A DNA stretch of 16,413 nucleotides from an uncultured Bacteroidales bacterium (GCA_904501835.1 CAJGBW010000037.1:1-16413), one strand, 5' to 3'; counted from the first letter of the stretch, positions 1-7,816 are shown. Program-made: numbers and translations. The notes: generated by a model from the letters alone, not told the origin.

Positions 1-178
1 CTCCTTGCAGACCACGGAAAATGTTTCCTCCACCGATAACAATGGCGATTTGCAGACCTTGTTTGGCCGCTTGTGCGATTTCTGCCGCGTAGGCAGTCAA
101 AACTTCTTCAGAGATGCCTTTCCCTTGGGGGCCTCCCAAACTTTCTCCACTGAGTTTAAGTAGAACTCTTTTATACAT
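1..178 (-). CDS. pyrH: UMP kinase, N-terminal part (runs off the left edge)
   Basis: Only the first 59 codons are present; the gene continues beyond position 1. The start is the ATG whose complement is at 176-178. The translation begins MYKRVLLKLSGESLGG and includes IAIVIGGGNIFRG, the phosphate-binding glycine-rich signature of bacterial UMP kinase (amino-acid kinase fold). The enzyme phosphorylates UMP to UDP in cytosolic pyrimidine nucleotide synthesis and is usually a UTP-inhibited hexamer (family knowledge). It is divergent from sdhC, and the two promoters overlap. Nothing odd is visible in this part. Confidence 0.93.
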   Translation of the reverse strand, partial: MYKRVLLKLSGESLGGPQGKGISEEVLTAYAAEIAQAAKQGLQIAIVIGGGNIFRGLQG

Positions 179-201
179 AGGAATTTTAATTAGATGTCTT
201 G

Positions 202-233
202 CAAAAGTAACTATTTATTGCAACTTATTCAAA
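202..233 (-). promoter_or_regulatory. Promoter of pyrH
   Basis: On the minus strand, TTTG (complement of 230-233) is followed after 20 bases by TACTTTTG (complement of 202-209), matching the Bacteroides sigma consensus TTTG-N19-21-TAnnTTTG. The -7 box ends 23 bases before the pyrH start codon, so the leader would be short. Confidence 0.7.
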
Positions 234-250
234 AAAAGAGTGTATCTTTG
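218..250 (+). promoter_or_regulatory. Promoter of sdhC
   Basis: TTG at 218-220 and TATCTTTG at 243-250 are 22 bases apart and fit the Bacteroides -33/-7 pattern. The sdhC start lies 20 bases downstream of the -7 box. It overlaps the divergent pyrH promoter, so the two polymerases should compete. Confidence 0.65.
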
Positions 251-270
251 CGAGGATAAATAAAAACAAT

Positions 271-963
271 ATGGCAAGTATTTTTACATCTTCAATTGGT
301 AAGAAGCTGATTCAGAGTATTTCAGGTATGTTCTTGATTGCTTTCCTCTTGCTTCATGGTACCATCAATTTCTTTTCAGTTATCGATACATTCACCGGAA
401 AATACGGTGCAGCCGACGGCTTGTATCAGTTGGGTTGTGATTTCATGGCGACTCCTATCGTGACCTTGATGGTCCCGGTATTGGCGTTGGGCTTTGTAAT
501 CCATATCCTTTGGGGAATGTGGCTCTCTTATGGCAACTTGAAAGCCCGTGGCGGATTCAAGAGATATGAGGTAGCCAGCAAGGCAAAGGCGGACAGCTGG
601 GCATCCAAAAACATGTTGGTGCTGGGTATGGTTGTATTGCTTGGTGTCGCTTTGCACCTTACCGATTTCTGGGCCAAGATGCAGTTGCAGGAGTTCTTGG
701 GTAAGCATGCTGAGAATCCCTACGACTTGATGGACGCTACTTTCGGAAGATGGTGGTTGTCAGCTCTTTATATTGCTTGGTTCGTGCTTCTTTGGTTGCA
801 CCTCAATCATGGTTTCTGGAGCATGTTCCAGACCATCGGTTGGAATAACATGATTTGGATCAAGCGTCTCAAATGTATCGGCCTGTTTGCGTCTACAGTG
901 ATTATCTTCTTGTTTGTTGCTACCGCTGTGAACGCCTTCCTTCAGGCAAACATGTGGATTTAA
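271..963 (+). CDS. sdhC: Succinate dehydrogenase/fumarate reductase cytochrome b subunit
   Basis: This 230-residue membrane protein has five hydrophobic segments (about residues 14-36, 62-85, 113-131, 158-178 and 203-226) and several histidines inside or next to them (for example LLLHGTINFF and LLWLHLNHGFW) suited to haem ligation. Length and pattern match the single fused anchor subunit (SdhC/FrdC type) of Bacteroidota complex II, which passes electrons between the quinone pool and the flavoprotein and iron-sulfur subunits. In this phylum the usual order is sdhC-sdhA-sdhB. Here a hairpin and then cmk follow directly, so the partner subunits are not in the window. It has its own promoter about 25 bases upstream. 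Family assignment is confident. Confidence 0.93.
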   Translation: MASIFTSSIGKKLIQSISGMFLIAFLLLHGTINFFSVIDTFTGKYGAADGLYQLGCDFMATPIVTLMVPVLALGFVIHILWGMWLSYGNLKARGGFKRYEVASKAKADSWASKNMLVLGMVVLLGVALHLTDFWAKMQLQEFLGKHAENPYDLMDATFGRWWLSALYIAWFVLLWLHLNHGFWSMFQTIGWNNMIWIKRLKCIGLFASTVIIFLFVATAVNAFLQANMWI

Positions 964-992
964 TTTGCAGTTTTATATCAGTTTGAAATAAT

Positions 993-1020
993 GGCTGTCT
1001 GAAGTTTGCTTCGGGCAGCC
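993..1020 (+). terminator. Hairpin after sdhC, probable terminator
   Basis: A 12-base-pair stem (993-1004 with 1009-1020, two G-U pairs) closes a TTTG loop. Only a weak T-rich stretch follows (TTGTCGT), so termination may be partial and could allow read-through into cmk, which starts 14 bases downstream and has no clear promoter of its own. Confidence 0.6.
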
Positions 1021-1033
1021 TTGTCGTATCAAT

Positions 1034-1729
1034 ATGGACATAGAAAATAAAGAAATCATCATAGCCATCGACGGCTATTCTTCTACAGGAAAAAGTTCTT
1101 TTGCTAAGTTGATAGCCTCTCGTTGGGGCTTTCTCTATCTGGATTCCGGTGCTTTGTATCGTGCCGTGACCTTGTTCGCTTTGGATAATGGCTTGATAGA
1201 GGGAGAGAATATCGACGAGGCGCGTTTGAGTCAGGCATTGGCTTCTTTGGATGTTCATTTTGAAAACCATGACGGGCAGACTCTGACCTATATGGGTTCG
1301 ATTTGTGTGGAAAAAGAGATTCGTACCATGCGGGTTTCTTCCATGGTCAGCCCGATTGCCACACTTGGCTTTGTCCGGAATTTTGTCAATGACAGGTTGC
1401 ATCAGTTGGCTGTGGGAAGTCGTGTAGTCATGGATGGACGCGATATAGGGACGACCGTTTTCCCCCAAGCGGACGTGAAAATCTTTATGGAGGCCGATCC
1501 AAAGGTGCGTGCCGAGCGCCGTATGAAAGAACTGGTGGAGAAAGGGGAGAAGGTCTGTCTGAGTGAGATTCTGAACAATCTCTCCGAGCGCGACCGCATT
1601 GATTCCAGCCGGGCGATTTCACCTTTGCGTAAGGCCGAGGATGCGCTGGTGCTGAATAATACTTATATGACCTTCGAACAGCAGATGGACTGGCTCCAAG
1701 CTGTTCTTCAAGAACGATTCGGCCGATGA
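1034..1729 (+). CDS. cmk: (d)CMP kinase (cytidylate kinase)
   Basis: A 231-residue cytosolic kinase that phosphorylates CMP and dCMP with ATP. The P-loop GYSSTGKSS is at residues 14-22, DSGALYRAVTLFAL carries the nucleotide-binding YR motif, and VVMDGRDIGTTVFPQAD and SERDRIDSSRAISPL are the characteristic CMP kinase blocks with substrate-binding Asp and Arg residues. Length agrees with the family. The stop overlaps the ispH start (ATGA at 1726-1729), indicating translational coupling; the cmk-ispH order is familiar in Bacteroidota. Confidence 0.96.
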   Translation: MDIENKEIIIAIDGYSSTGKSSFAKLIASRWGFLYLDSGALYRAVTLFALDNGLIEGENIDEARLSQALASLDVHFENHDGQTLTYMGSICVEKEIRTMRVSSMVSPIATLGFVRNFVNDRLHQLAVGSRVVMDGRDIGTTVFPQADVKIFMEADPKVRAERRMKELVEKGEKVCLSEILNNLSERDRIDSSRAISPLRKAEDALVLNNTYMTFEQQMDWLQAVLQERFGR

Positions 1730-2604
1730 ATTGTCAAGTAGATATCGACGAGGCTTCCGGTTTCTGCGCTGGGGTGATAAAGGCCATTTCTACCGCCGAA
1801 AAATATCTTTCCGAGAACGGTCCCCTTTATTCATTGGGGGCTATCGTTCACAATGATGAGGAATTGTCCCGTCTGGCTGATTTGGGACTTCGTAGCGTGG
1901 ATGCGCTGTCGTCCCTGCCCGCAGAGGTGAAGACGGTCTTGATCCGTGCTCACGGTGAACCCCCGGCAACCTATCAGGAGGCGCAGCACAGGCAGCTTCA
2001 AGTGATAGATTGCACCTGCCCGGTGGTGATACGTCTTCAAAAACTCATACGTGAACGCTTTTTGTATTTACAGGCGCACGAAGGATGCTTGATTATATTC
2101 GGTAAAAAGGGCCATGCCGAGGTCTTGGGCTTGCAAGGACAGACGGATGGCAGCGCGCTGATTGTTGAAAATCTCGAGCAATTACAGGCCGAACTTGAAG
2201 CAGGGCGTATCAATGTCGATAAGGCGGTAGAGATTTTCTCACAAACCACCAAAAATCCGGTGGAATACCGAAGCGTGTGTGACTACCTGTCCGCGCAAAT
2301 GAAAAAAGGGGTCTTGAAGGTGCACGATACGATTTGCCGACAGGTGTCTTCCCGCCATAAATCCCTTTCCGACTTTGCTATTTCACACGATATTATTATC
2401 TTTGCCAGCGGAAAATCCTCCTCCAATGGCAAGGTGTTGTATGACCTTTGTAAAAAGCACAATGTGAGGAGTTTTGCGATAGAGGCCGCTTCTCAATTGG
2501 AGAAAGAATGGTTCCGCGAGGGAGACAAAGTGGGCGTGTGTGGTGCGACTTCCACCCCGAAATGGCTTCTCGAGCAAATCAAAGATGCGATATTAACAAT
2601 GTAA
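1726..2604 (+). CDS. ispH: 4-hydroxy-3-methylbut-2-enyl diphosphate reductase
   Basis: A 292-residue iron-sulfur enzyme of the last step of the MEP isoprenoid pathway, which makes IPP and DMAPP. The three cluster cysteines are C14 (GFCAGV), C98 (CTCPVV) and C204 (DTICRQVSSR). Diphosphate-binding histidines H42 (VHNDEE), H76 (RAHGEPP) and H130 and the proton-donor glutamate E132 (GHAEVLGLQGQ) are all present, as is the TTKNPVEY block. It overlaps cmk by four bases, and efp follows 15 bases after its stop, so all three are likely co-transcribed. Confidence 0.96.
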   Translation: MNCQVDIDEASGFCAGVIKAISTAEKYLSENGPLYSLGAIVHNDEELSRLADLGLRSVDALSSLPAEVKTVLIRAHGEPPATYQEAQHRQLQVIDCTCPVVIRLQKLIRERFLYLQAHEGCLIIFGKKGHAEVLGLQGQTDGSALIVENLEQLQAELEAGRINVDKAVEIFSQTTKNPVEYRSVCDYLSAQMKKGVLKVHDTICRQVSSRHKSLSDFAISHDIIIFASGKSSSNGKVLYDLCKKHNVRSFAIEAASQLEKEWFREGDKVGVCGATSTPKWLLEQIKDAILTM

Positions 2605-2619
2605 TTATAAAATAGTATT

Positions 2620-3192
2620 ATGGCAACAACTGCAGATTTTAAGAACGGATTGTACCTGAACTACAACGGCAAACCTTGCACTATTGTTTGGTTCCAGCAC
2701 GTTAAACCCGGTAAAGGTCCCGCTTTTGTAAAGACCAAATTGAGAAATCTTGAGAATGGTCGTATCCTTGAGAACACTTTCACCGCTGGTGCAAAGATTG
2801 ATGTTATCAATGTAGAAAGACGTCCCTACCAGTTCCTTTACAAGGATGAGGATGGATTCAACTTTATGCACGAAGAGACTTACGAGCAGATTCATTTGGA
2901 AGCTGACGTCGTGGACAATGCCGACTTGATGAAAGAAGGTCAGCATGTTGAGATGATGTTCTGGGTGGATGGTGCCGATGAGAAATGTCTCACTTGCGAA
3001 CTTCCTACCTATGTTGAGATGGAGGTTACCTACACTGAGCCCGCTGTAAAAGGTGACACCGCTTCTACTTCCGCATTGAAAGAGGCTACTTTGGAAACCG
3101 GTGCGATTATCATGGTTCCTCTTTTCATCCAGCAGGGTGAGAAAATCACTGTGAATACCGAAGATCGCTCTTACGGTTCCCGCGTGAAATAA
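2620..3192 (+). CDS. efp: Translation elongation factor P
   Basis: A 190-residue protein that binds ribosomes stalled on polyproline and stimulates peptide bond formation. The N-terminal KOW-like domain carries VKPGKGPAF, with Lys32 at the tip where many bacteria modify the residue. Two OB domains follow, with ETYEQIHLE in the middle and the C-terminal signature GAIIMVPLFIQQGEKITVNTEDRSY. No EpmA/EpmB or YmfI-type modifier gene is in the window, so whether Lys32 is modified is unknown. No promoter is seen in the 15-base gap after ispH. Confidence 0.97.
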   Translation: MATTADFKNGLYLNYNGKPCTIVWFQHVKPGKGPAFVKTKLRNLENGRILENTFTAGAKIDVINVERRPYQFLYKDEDGFNFMHEETYEQIHLEADVVDNADLMKEGQHVEMMFWVDGADEKCLTCELPTYVEMEVTYTEPAVKGDTASTSALKEATLETGAIIMVPLFIQQGEKITVNTEDRSYGSRVK

Positions 3193-3196
3193 TTTG

Positions 3197-3220
3197 CGAG
3201 CACTTTTTATCGAAGTGCTT
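3197..3220. terminator. Hairpin between convergent efp and feoB
   Basis: AGCACTT at 3199-3205 pairs perfectly with AAGTGCT at 3213-3219 around a 7-base loop. It lies between the two convergent stop codons and could stop transcription from both sides, but there is no long T run on either strand. Confidence 0.5.
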
Positions 3221-3225
3221 GAAAG

Positions 3226-5244
3226 TTAAAGAAATAGGGAGATAATCCTAAATACGACAAAAGCGGCAAGATAGGCCAGTACCAGTGAGTTAATCACGGA
3301 AAATGCGGCCCACTTGCCGCTTATTTCGCGTCTTAAGGTCTGTATGGTGGCCAGGCAAGGGAAATAGAGCAGTACGAACACCATAAAGGATAGCGCAGAG
3401 GCCGGAGTGAAGACGGCTTGTCCGATGCGGGAGCCGCTTTGATGTCGTTCTTCCCGCATATTTTTAATCAGATTGCTTTCGTTCTTCTCGTCCCCATAAA
3501 GAATGCCCATCGAACTGACGATGGCTTCTTTGGCAGGGAGTCCTGTAATCAGGCAGACACTCATTTTCCAGTCAAATCCCAAGGGGGAAAGAAGGGGGTG
3601 TAGGGCTTTTCCCGTAATCGCCAAAGCAGAATTTTCAGCGTAAGGCTCATTGTCGGGACGTTCTTTCGGGAAATACTCCAGCGCCCAAATCGCAATGGAA
3701 GCCACCAATATGACATTGGTGATTTTTTTAAGGTAGTCGGAAGTCCTTTCCCAGATATGCGAGAATATGCTTCTTGCGCTGGGCAAGCTGAATTCTGGCA
3801 ATTCGCTCACATAATCTTCCTTTTCTTTGCGGAAAAATCGCGTTCTTTTCATCAACAAGGCAAAGCCAATCGCTACCAAAATACCTATCAGATAGAGCGA
3901 AATCATCACCAACGCCTTGTGGCGGGGGAAAATGGCGGATACTAACAGCATATAGACAGGAAGTCGCGCCGAGCAGGACATGAAAGGAATCATGAGCATG
4001 GTCAATATCCTGTCTTTGCGGTCTTCGATTTCTTTGGCCGCAAGAATGGCCGGCACATTGCATCCGAAGCCGATTAACATAGGGACAAAGGATTTTCCGT
4101 GCAGACCGATGCGGTGCATCAGTTTGTCCAAAAGGAAAGCGGCACGCGACAGATAGCCGGAGTCTTCCATCAGTGTCAAGAAGAAAAACAGGATGACAAT
4201 GTTGGGCAGGAAAGAAATGACGGCGCCTACTCCTTTGATAATGCCGTCCATCAGCATGCTGCTCAGCCACCCTTCAGCCAGTGTGTTTTGAAGCCATACG
4301 TTCAGACTGTTGATACCTAGCTCTATCCATGCTTGCGGATAAGCTCCTAGGGCGAAACTACATTCAAAGACAGCCAGCAAAATCACCAATAGTAGGGGAA
4401 GTCCCGTCCAACGGTTGGTCAGGATGCTGTCGATTTTTTGAGACAGACTGTGGTTGGAATTGTCCTGGCTATGAACGAGGGTCTCGTGTAAGGCACCTTT
4501 GATGAATGCTCTTCGCGCATGGCGTACCATTTCCTGCGTAGGCTTTCCATGGATTTTTTCAAGGTGGGCAATCTGCTTCTTTGTTTCAGTTAATATATCT
4601 TCTTGATTGTTAGGAAGATAGGGGAGTATGTAATCTTCTTTTTCAAGCAGCCTCAAAGCGATATAACGGCTGGTGTCAATTCCGGCGAGCGCCCTTTCCA
4701 TATCTCTTCCGAAATCGATGCGGGCGTGGGTGCTATCTTCTTTTTGAATCAGTTTGAGTACTTCTGCCAGCATTCTTGCCTGTGCCTGTTCATCTTGGCT
4801 GTTTTCAGCAATGACGGGGATGCCCAACAAGGCTGAAAGCGTATCGCGGCGTACGGAATGTTGCGTTTCAAGCAGGGCTTCATAGTTTTCCAGATTAATC
4901 AGGCACTTGATGGGCATGTCCATGATTTTGGTTGCCGGAAAAAGGCTGTCTTCCAAATTCATGGCATCGGCTTGATAGAGTACCATATCCACTTTTCCAT
5001 CTAAAATGTCAGAAATGTTCTCTAACTTTTCAAAATGAAAACGATGATTCTTGAAGATGATTTTAGGGGAAAACGCATGGCTTATGTTTTTTTCTGCCTG
5101 GTTTCCCGCTGACGCGTTATAGATTCCGACTCTGATTTCTTGCACAATGTCACTGCAACACGCATGGGGGCATGTCGAGCAACCGCCACTACAACGGATA
5201 CCCTCTCGGGCAAATGTCTCTTTTTGGTGCAAGGTCTCGTTCAT
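3226..5244 (-). CDS. feoB: FeoB-type ferrous iron transporter with degenerate G domain
   Basis: The C-terminal part is a canonical FeoB permease with two Gate regions: GLPLLLVILLAVFE, GVGAVISFLPNIVILFFFL, the DSGYLSRAAFL block, GFGCNVPAILA, and MSCSARLPVYMLL with the conserved cysteine, then about four further membrane helices. The N-terminal 180 residues align in position with the cytosolic G domain, but the P-loop GxxxxGKT is replaced by GIYNASAGNQAEKN, no DxPG is recognisable, and the NxxD guanine motif reads INLENYEA. Residues 18-30 carry CSGGCSTCPHACC. An FeoB-cyto-like helical region follows (RHARRAFIKGAL). I chose the ATG at 5242-5244 (672 residues). A longer frame reaches 5391, but that start lies inside tRNA-Leu and before its terminator; the ATG at 5304 is the alternative start. 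There is no feoA gene or domain nearby and no clear promoter. Iron transport is inferred from the permease; GTP hydrolysis is doubtful. Confidence 0.88.
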   Translation of the reverse strand: MNETLHQKETFAREGIRCSGGCSTCPHACCSDIVQEIRVGIYNASAGNQAEKNISHAFSPKIIFKNHRFHFEKLENISDILDGKVDMVLYQADAMNLEDSLFPATKIMDMPIKCLINLENYEALLETQHSVRRDTLSALLGIPVIAENSQDEQAQARMLAEVLKLIQKEDSTHARIDFGRDMERALAGIDTSRYIALRLLEKEDYILPYLPNNQEDILTETKKQIAHLEKIHGKPTQEMVRHARRAFIKGALHETLVHSQDNSNHSLSQKIDSILTNRWTGLPLLLVILLAVFECSFALGAYPQAWIELGINSLNVWLQNTLAEGWLSSMLMDGIIKGVGAVISFLPNIVILFFFLTLMEDSGYLSRAAFLLDKLMHRIGLHGKSFVPMLIGFGCNVPAILAAKEIEDRKDRILTMLMIPFMSCSARLPVYMLLVSAIFPRHKALVMISLYLIGILVAIGFALLMKRTRFFRKEKEDYVSELPEFSLPSARSIFSHIWERTSDYLKKITNVILVASIAIWALEYFPKERPDNEPYAENSALAITGKALHPLLSPLGFDWKMSVCLITGLPAKEAIVSSMGILYGDEKNESNLIKNMREERHQSGSRIGQAVFTPASALSFMVFVLLYFPCLATIQTLRREISGKWAAFSVINSLVLAYLAAFVVFRIISLFL

Positions 5245-5317
5245 ACTTTGTTTTGTTTGCGCCCCTTTGCTCGCACACTTGTGTGTTTCGGCATTGCTAC
5301 CCATCAGTTTCGGGCAT

Positions 5318-5363
5318 AAAAAAAGCCAGATAATTCGGATCTTTGTCCAAACTTTCTGGCTTT
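5318..5363 (-). terminator. Rho-independent terminator of tRNA-Leu
   Basis: Reading the minus strand, AAAGCCAGA (complement of 5355-5363) pairs with TCTGGCTTT (complement of 5322-5330) and is followed by an unbroken run of seven T (5324-5318). It lies directly after the tRNA and before feoB, which argues against the feoB reading frame starting upstream of it. Confidence 0.82.
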
Positions 5364-5364
5364 G

Positions 5365-5447
5365 TGCGGAAGGCGAGACTCGAACTCGCACAGGAAAACT
5401 CCCACTACCCCCTCAAAGTAGCGCGTCTACCATTTCGCCACTTCCGC
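5365..5447 (-). tRNA. tRNA-Leu, anticodon GAG
   Basis: The complement folds as a class II tRNA of 83 bases. The acceptor stem GCGGAAG/CTTCCGC (5441-5447 with 5366-5372) has discriminator A at 5365. The D arm contains TGGTAGACGCGC, the anticodon stem CTACT/GGTAG encloses loop TTGAGGG, and the T loop GTTCGAGTC is intact. The long variable arm fits leucine, and GAG reads CTC and CTT codons. A full CCA is not encoded. It has its own promoter and terminator. Confidence 0.95.
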
Positions 5448-5458
5448 AATTGGGACTG

Positions 5459-5489
5459 CAAATATACTCCACTTTTTTCAATGCACAAA
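5459..5489 (-). promoter_or_regulatory. Promoter of tRNA-Leu
   Basis: Minus strand TTTG (complement of 5486-5489), a 19-base gap, then TATATTTG (complement of 5459-5466). This is an exact match to the Bacteroides consensus, placing the transcription start a few bases before the tRNA. Confidence 0.75.
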
Positions 5490-5494
5490 ATTTT

Positions 5495-5527
5495 TTTGGG
5501 CTTCCAACTAAAAAATGCGTAACTTTG
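5495..5527 (+). promoter_or_regulatory. Promoter of the S41 protease operon
   Basis: TTTG at 5495-5498 is followed after 21 bases by TAACTTTG at 5520-5527. It is back to back with the tRNA-Leu promoter. The protease start at 5547 is 20 bases further on. Confidence 0.72.
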
Positions 5528-5546
5528 ATAATTGTATATGTGTAAG

Positions 5547-7154
5547 ATGAAAAAGATATTGAAATATGTGCTTCCCGCGGCGGCCTTGTTGCTTTCGTTG
5601 CCCGTCGCACAGGCGCAAAGCCGTAGTTACAATTTGGGAAAATGGGTTGAAATCGAGAATTCGATCTTGAAAAATCTCTATTCTGCCTATGTGGATACGC
5701 TTCCGACCGAGCGTATGATGAAAGCGGGCATTCAGGCCATGTTGGAGCAGTTGGATCCCTATACCATTTATATTCCCGAAGAGGAAAATGAGGATTTTGA
5801 GATGATGATTTCCAAATCCTATGGGGGAATTGGCGCCGTTATCCAGAAATATCCCGGTAAAAATGTTGTGATTAACGAGCCTTATGAGGGATCTCCGGCG
5901 GCGAAAAGCGGTCTGCAATGCGGTGACGAAATCATCGAGGTGGACGGCTATCCTGTCTTGGAACTGACGGCCAAGGAGTCCACCGAGCGTATGAAAGGAA
6001 AGCCCGGCAGCAAGGTGCTGTTCAAGGTAAAGAAAGTACGCAGTGGTAAAATCGTGAATATCACGGTTGTACGAGAGAAAATCCATTTGCCCGACATTGT
6101 CTATGCGGGTATGTATAACGATACGACAGGGTATATTCTTCAAACGGGCTTTACCGATGGCGTGGCACAGACTCTTCGCAAAGAGGTGGTCCGCCTCAAA
6201 AATCAAGGTATGAAGCGTCTGATTTATGACTTGCGTGGAAATGGCGGCGGCCTGATGAACGAGGCAGTCGATATCGTGTCCCTTTTTGTTCCCAAAGGCT
6301 CGTTGGTCGTTACGGCGAAAGCTTTTGGCGAGGGGAATAGTGCCGAGTACCGGACGACTACCGCGCCGCTGGATTTGCAGTTGCCCATTACGATTATGAT
6401 AGATTCCGGTAGCGCGTCCGCCTCCGAAATCGTTGCCGGAGCCTTGCAGGATATGGATCGTGCGACCATAGTCGGTACCCGTTCTCACGGAAAAGGTTTG
6501 GTGCAGCATGTGATGCCTGTCGCTCACAACGGCCAGCTTAAGATCACCGTAGCCAAATACTATACGCCCAGCGGACGTTGTGTGCAGGCGATTGATTATT
6601 CCCATCGCAATGAAGATGGTAGCGTAGGACATATTCCCGATTCGCTGACCCATGAGTTCCATACCGCATCTGGTCGTGTGGTGCGTGATGGTGGCGGCAT
6701 TGCCCCCGACATTGTGATTGAAGCTCCGTCTTATAGCCGTTTGGTATATTCCTTAGTGCTCAATGGCATTATAGACGACTATGCCATGTATTATGTGCAG
6801 TCTCATAGCACGATTGCCAGACCGGAGGAATTCCATTTGAGCGATGAAGAATTTGAGGATTTTGTGGCATTTGCCAAGGAAAAGGAATTTGATTACCGTT
6901 CGTCTGCCCTTGCTTTGCTGGATCAGATGCGCACCACTCTCCAGAAAGACGGTATGGAGCAGACGGCGCTCGAGCAGTTGAATGCCTTGGAAAAAGCCTT
7001 AAAAATTGAAAAAGAAGAATTTATCCGCATCAAGAAGGATGAAATTATTCCTTTTATCGAAGAAGAATTAGTGATCCGTTACTATTATCAGGCGGCCGGT
7101 GTACAACTCCGTCTTCGTTATGATACACAACTCCATAAAGCGATAGAATTATGA
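5547..7154 (+). CDS. S41 family C-terminal processing protease (CtpA/Prc type), exported
   Basis: From the ATG at 5547 this is a 535-residue protein starting with a signal peptide (MKKILKYVLPAAALLLSLPV, cleavage near AQAQS). This start is preferred over 5532, which would add five residues before the signal. A short helical N-terminal part is followed by a PDZ domain (from about YGGIGAVIQKYPG to the TVVREK block; carboxylate-binding loop GIGA), then the S41 catalytic core with DLRGNGGG, SGSASASEIVAGALQD carrying the nucleophile Ser293, and GTRSHGKGLVQ with the general base Lys316. The C-terminal 150 residues are helical and charged. It probably degrades or trims periplasmic proteins at their C-terminus. 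The stop overlaps the start of the cyclophilin gene (ATGA). The specific substrate cannot be told. Confidence 0.93.
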   Translation: MKKILKYVLPAAALLLSLPVAQAQSRSYNLGKWVEIENSILKNLYSAYVDTLPTERMMKAGIQAMLEQLDPYTIYIPEEENEDFEMMISKSYGGIGAVIQKYPGKNVVINEPYEGSPAAKSGLQCGDEIIEVDGYPVLELTAKESTERMKGKPGSKVLFKVKKVRSGKIVNITVVREKIHLPDIVYAGMYNDTTGYILQTGFTDGVAQTLRKEVVRLKNQGMKRLIYDLRGNGGGLMNEAVDIVSLFVPKGSLVVTAKAFGEGNSAEYRTTTAPLDLQLPITIMIDSGSASASEIVAGALQDMDRATIVGTRSHGKGLVQHVMPVAHNGQLKITVAKYYTPSGRCVQAIDYSHRNEDGSVGHIPDSLTHEFHTASGRVVRDGGGIAPDIVIEAPSYSRLVYSLVLNGIIDDYAMYYVQSHSTIARPEEFHLSDEEFEDFVAFAKEKEFDYRSSALALLDQMRTTLQKDGMEQTALEQLNALEKALKIEKEEFIRIKKDEIIPFIEEELVIRYYYQAAGVQLRLRYDTQLHKAIEL

Positions 7155-7816
7155 AAAGAATTTTAACCCATTTTGTGATGCTGTCCGTTGTGCTTTTGGG
7201 CGCAGTAGGATGCACTTGCAGCAATAAAAAAGTCGAAAAACAAACTACAGAAAAAGTTATGATAGAGCCTGTTTATGACATTAACACCTCGTTGGGAACC
7301 ATACGAGTGAAATTGTATTCTAAAACCCCCAAACATTGCGCTAATTTTGAGAAATTGGCCGCTGAAGGGTATTATGACGGACTTTTGTTCCATCGTGTTA
7401 TCAATGGATTCATGATTCAAGGCGGTGACCCCCTTACCCGTGATACCACCCGCGTGGCTGAATATGGCAGCGGCGGTCCGGATTACACCGTTCCCGCAGA
7501 ATTTGTATCCGAATATCGTCATTTGAAGGGTGCTTTGGCAGCTGCCCGCCGCGGTGATTTTGTCAATCCTACCCGTGCATCCTCCGGTTCTCAATTCTAT
7601 ATCGTGCAGGATGAAAACACTTGCGCACAATTGGATGGACAATATACCGTGTTCGGTCAGACCATAGAGGGATTTGAGGTAATTGATGCCATAGCCAATG
7701 TGGAGACCAATTATCGCGATCTTCCTCTCGTTCCGGTGTATATCCTTTCTGTAAAAAAGGTCGAGTCACAGCCGCAGGAGTCCGCTGATACGACGGCTGT
7801 CGCCGATACGCTTTAG
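7151..7816 (+). CDS. Cyclophilin-type peptidyl-prolyl isomerase, lipoprotein
   Basis: A 221-residue protein with a lipoprotein signal (MKRILTHFVMLSVVLLGAVG followed by Cys21) and a complete cyclophilin domain: NTSLGTIRVKLYSKTPKHCANF, FHRVINGFMIQGGD with the catalytic Arg and Gln, SSGSQFYIV and LDGQYTVFGQTIEG. The usual Trp is Tyr in the last block, as in many bacterial members. It catalyses cis-trans isomerisation of prolyl bonds, here at the periplasmic face of a membrane. Translation is coupled to the upstream S41 protease, which suggests a joint role in envelope protein folding and turnover. A Ser/Asp/Thr-rich tail ends the protein. Confidence 0.93.
   Translation: MKRILTHFVMLSVVLLGAVGCTCSNKKVEKQTTEKVMIEPVYDINTSLGTIRVKLYSKTPKHCANFEKLAAEGYYDGLLFHRVINGFMIQGGDPLTRDTTRVAEYGSGGPDYTVPAEFVSEYRHLKGALAAARRGDFVNPTRASSGSQFYIVQDENTCAQLDGQYTVFGQTIEGFEVIDAIANVETNYRDLPLVPVYILSVKKVESQPQESADTTAVADTL

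Noticed and set aside
920..1468. Minus-strand frame opposite sdhC end and cmk
   Set aside because: It is antisense to clear cmk motifs and covers the sdhC hairpin; no family features.
3728..4270. Minus-strand frame inside feoB in another phase
   Set aside because: It overlaps the conserved FeoB Gate region and has typical shadow composition (Arg/His/Gln rich).
5155..5195. CxxxCxxC in FeoB as a radical SAM motif
   Set aside because: No SAM-binding barrel or other radical SAM motif follows; the protein is a membrane transporter.
5245..5391. Upstream extension of the feoB reading frame (49 extra codons)
   Set aside because: The upper part lies in tRNA-Leu and its terminator. The ATG at 5244, just before the cysteine cluster, is the better start; the ATG at 5304 cannot be fully excluded.
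5508..6662. Long minus-strand open frame opposite the S41 protease
   Set aside because: The plus-strand frame has a signal peptide, PDZ and full catalytic motifs; the opposite frame shows no domain and is rich in His/Arg/Gln as expected for a shadow frame.
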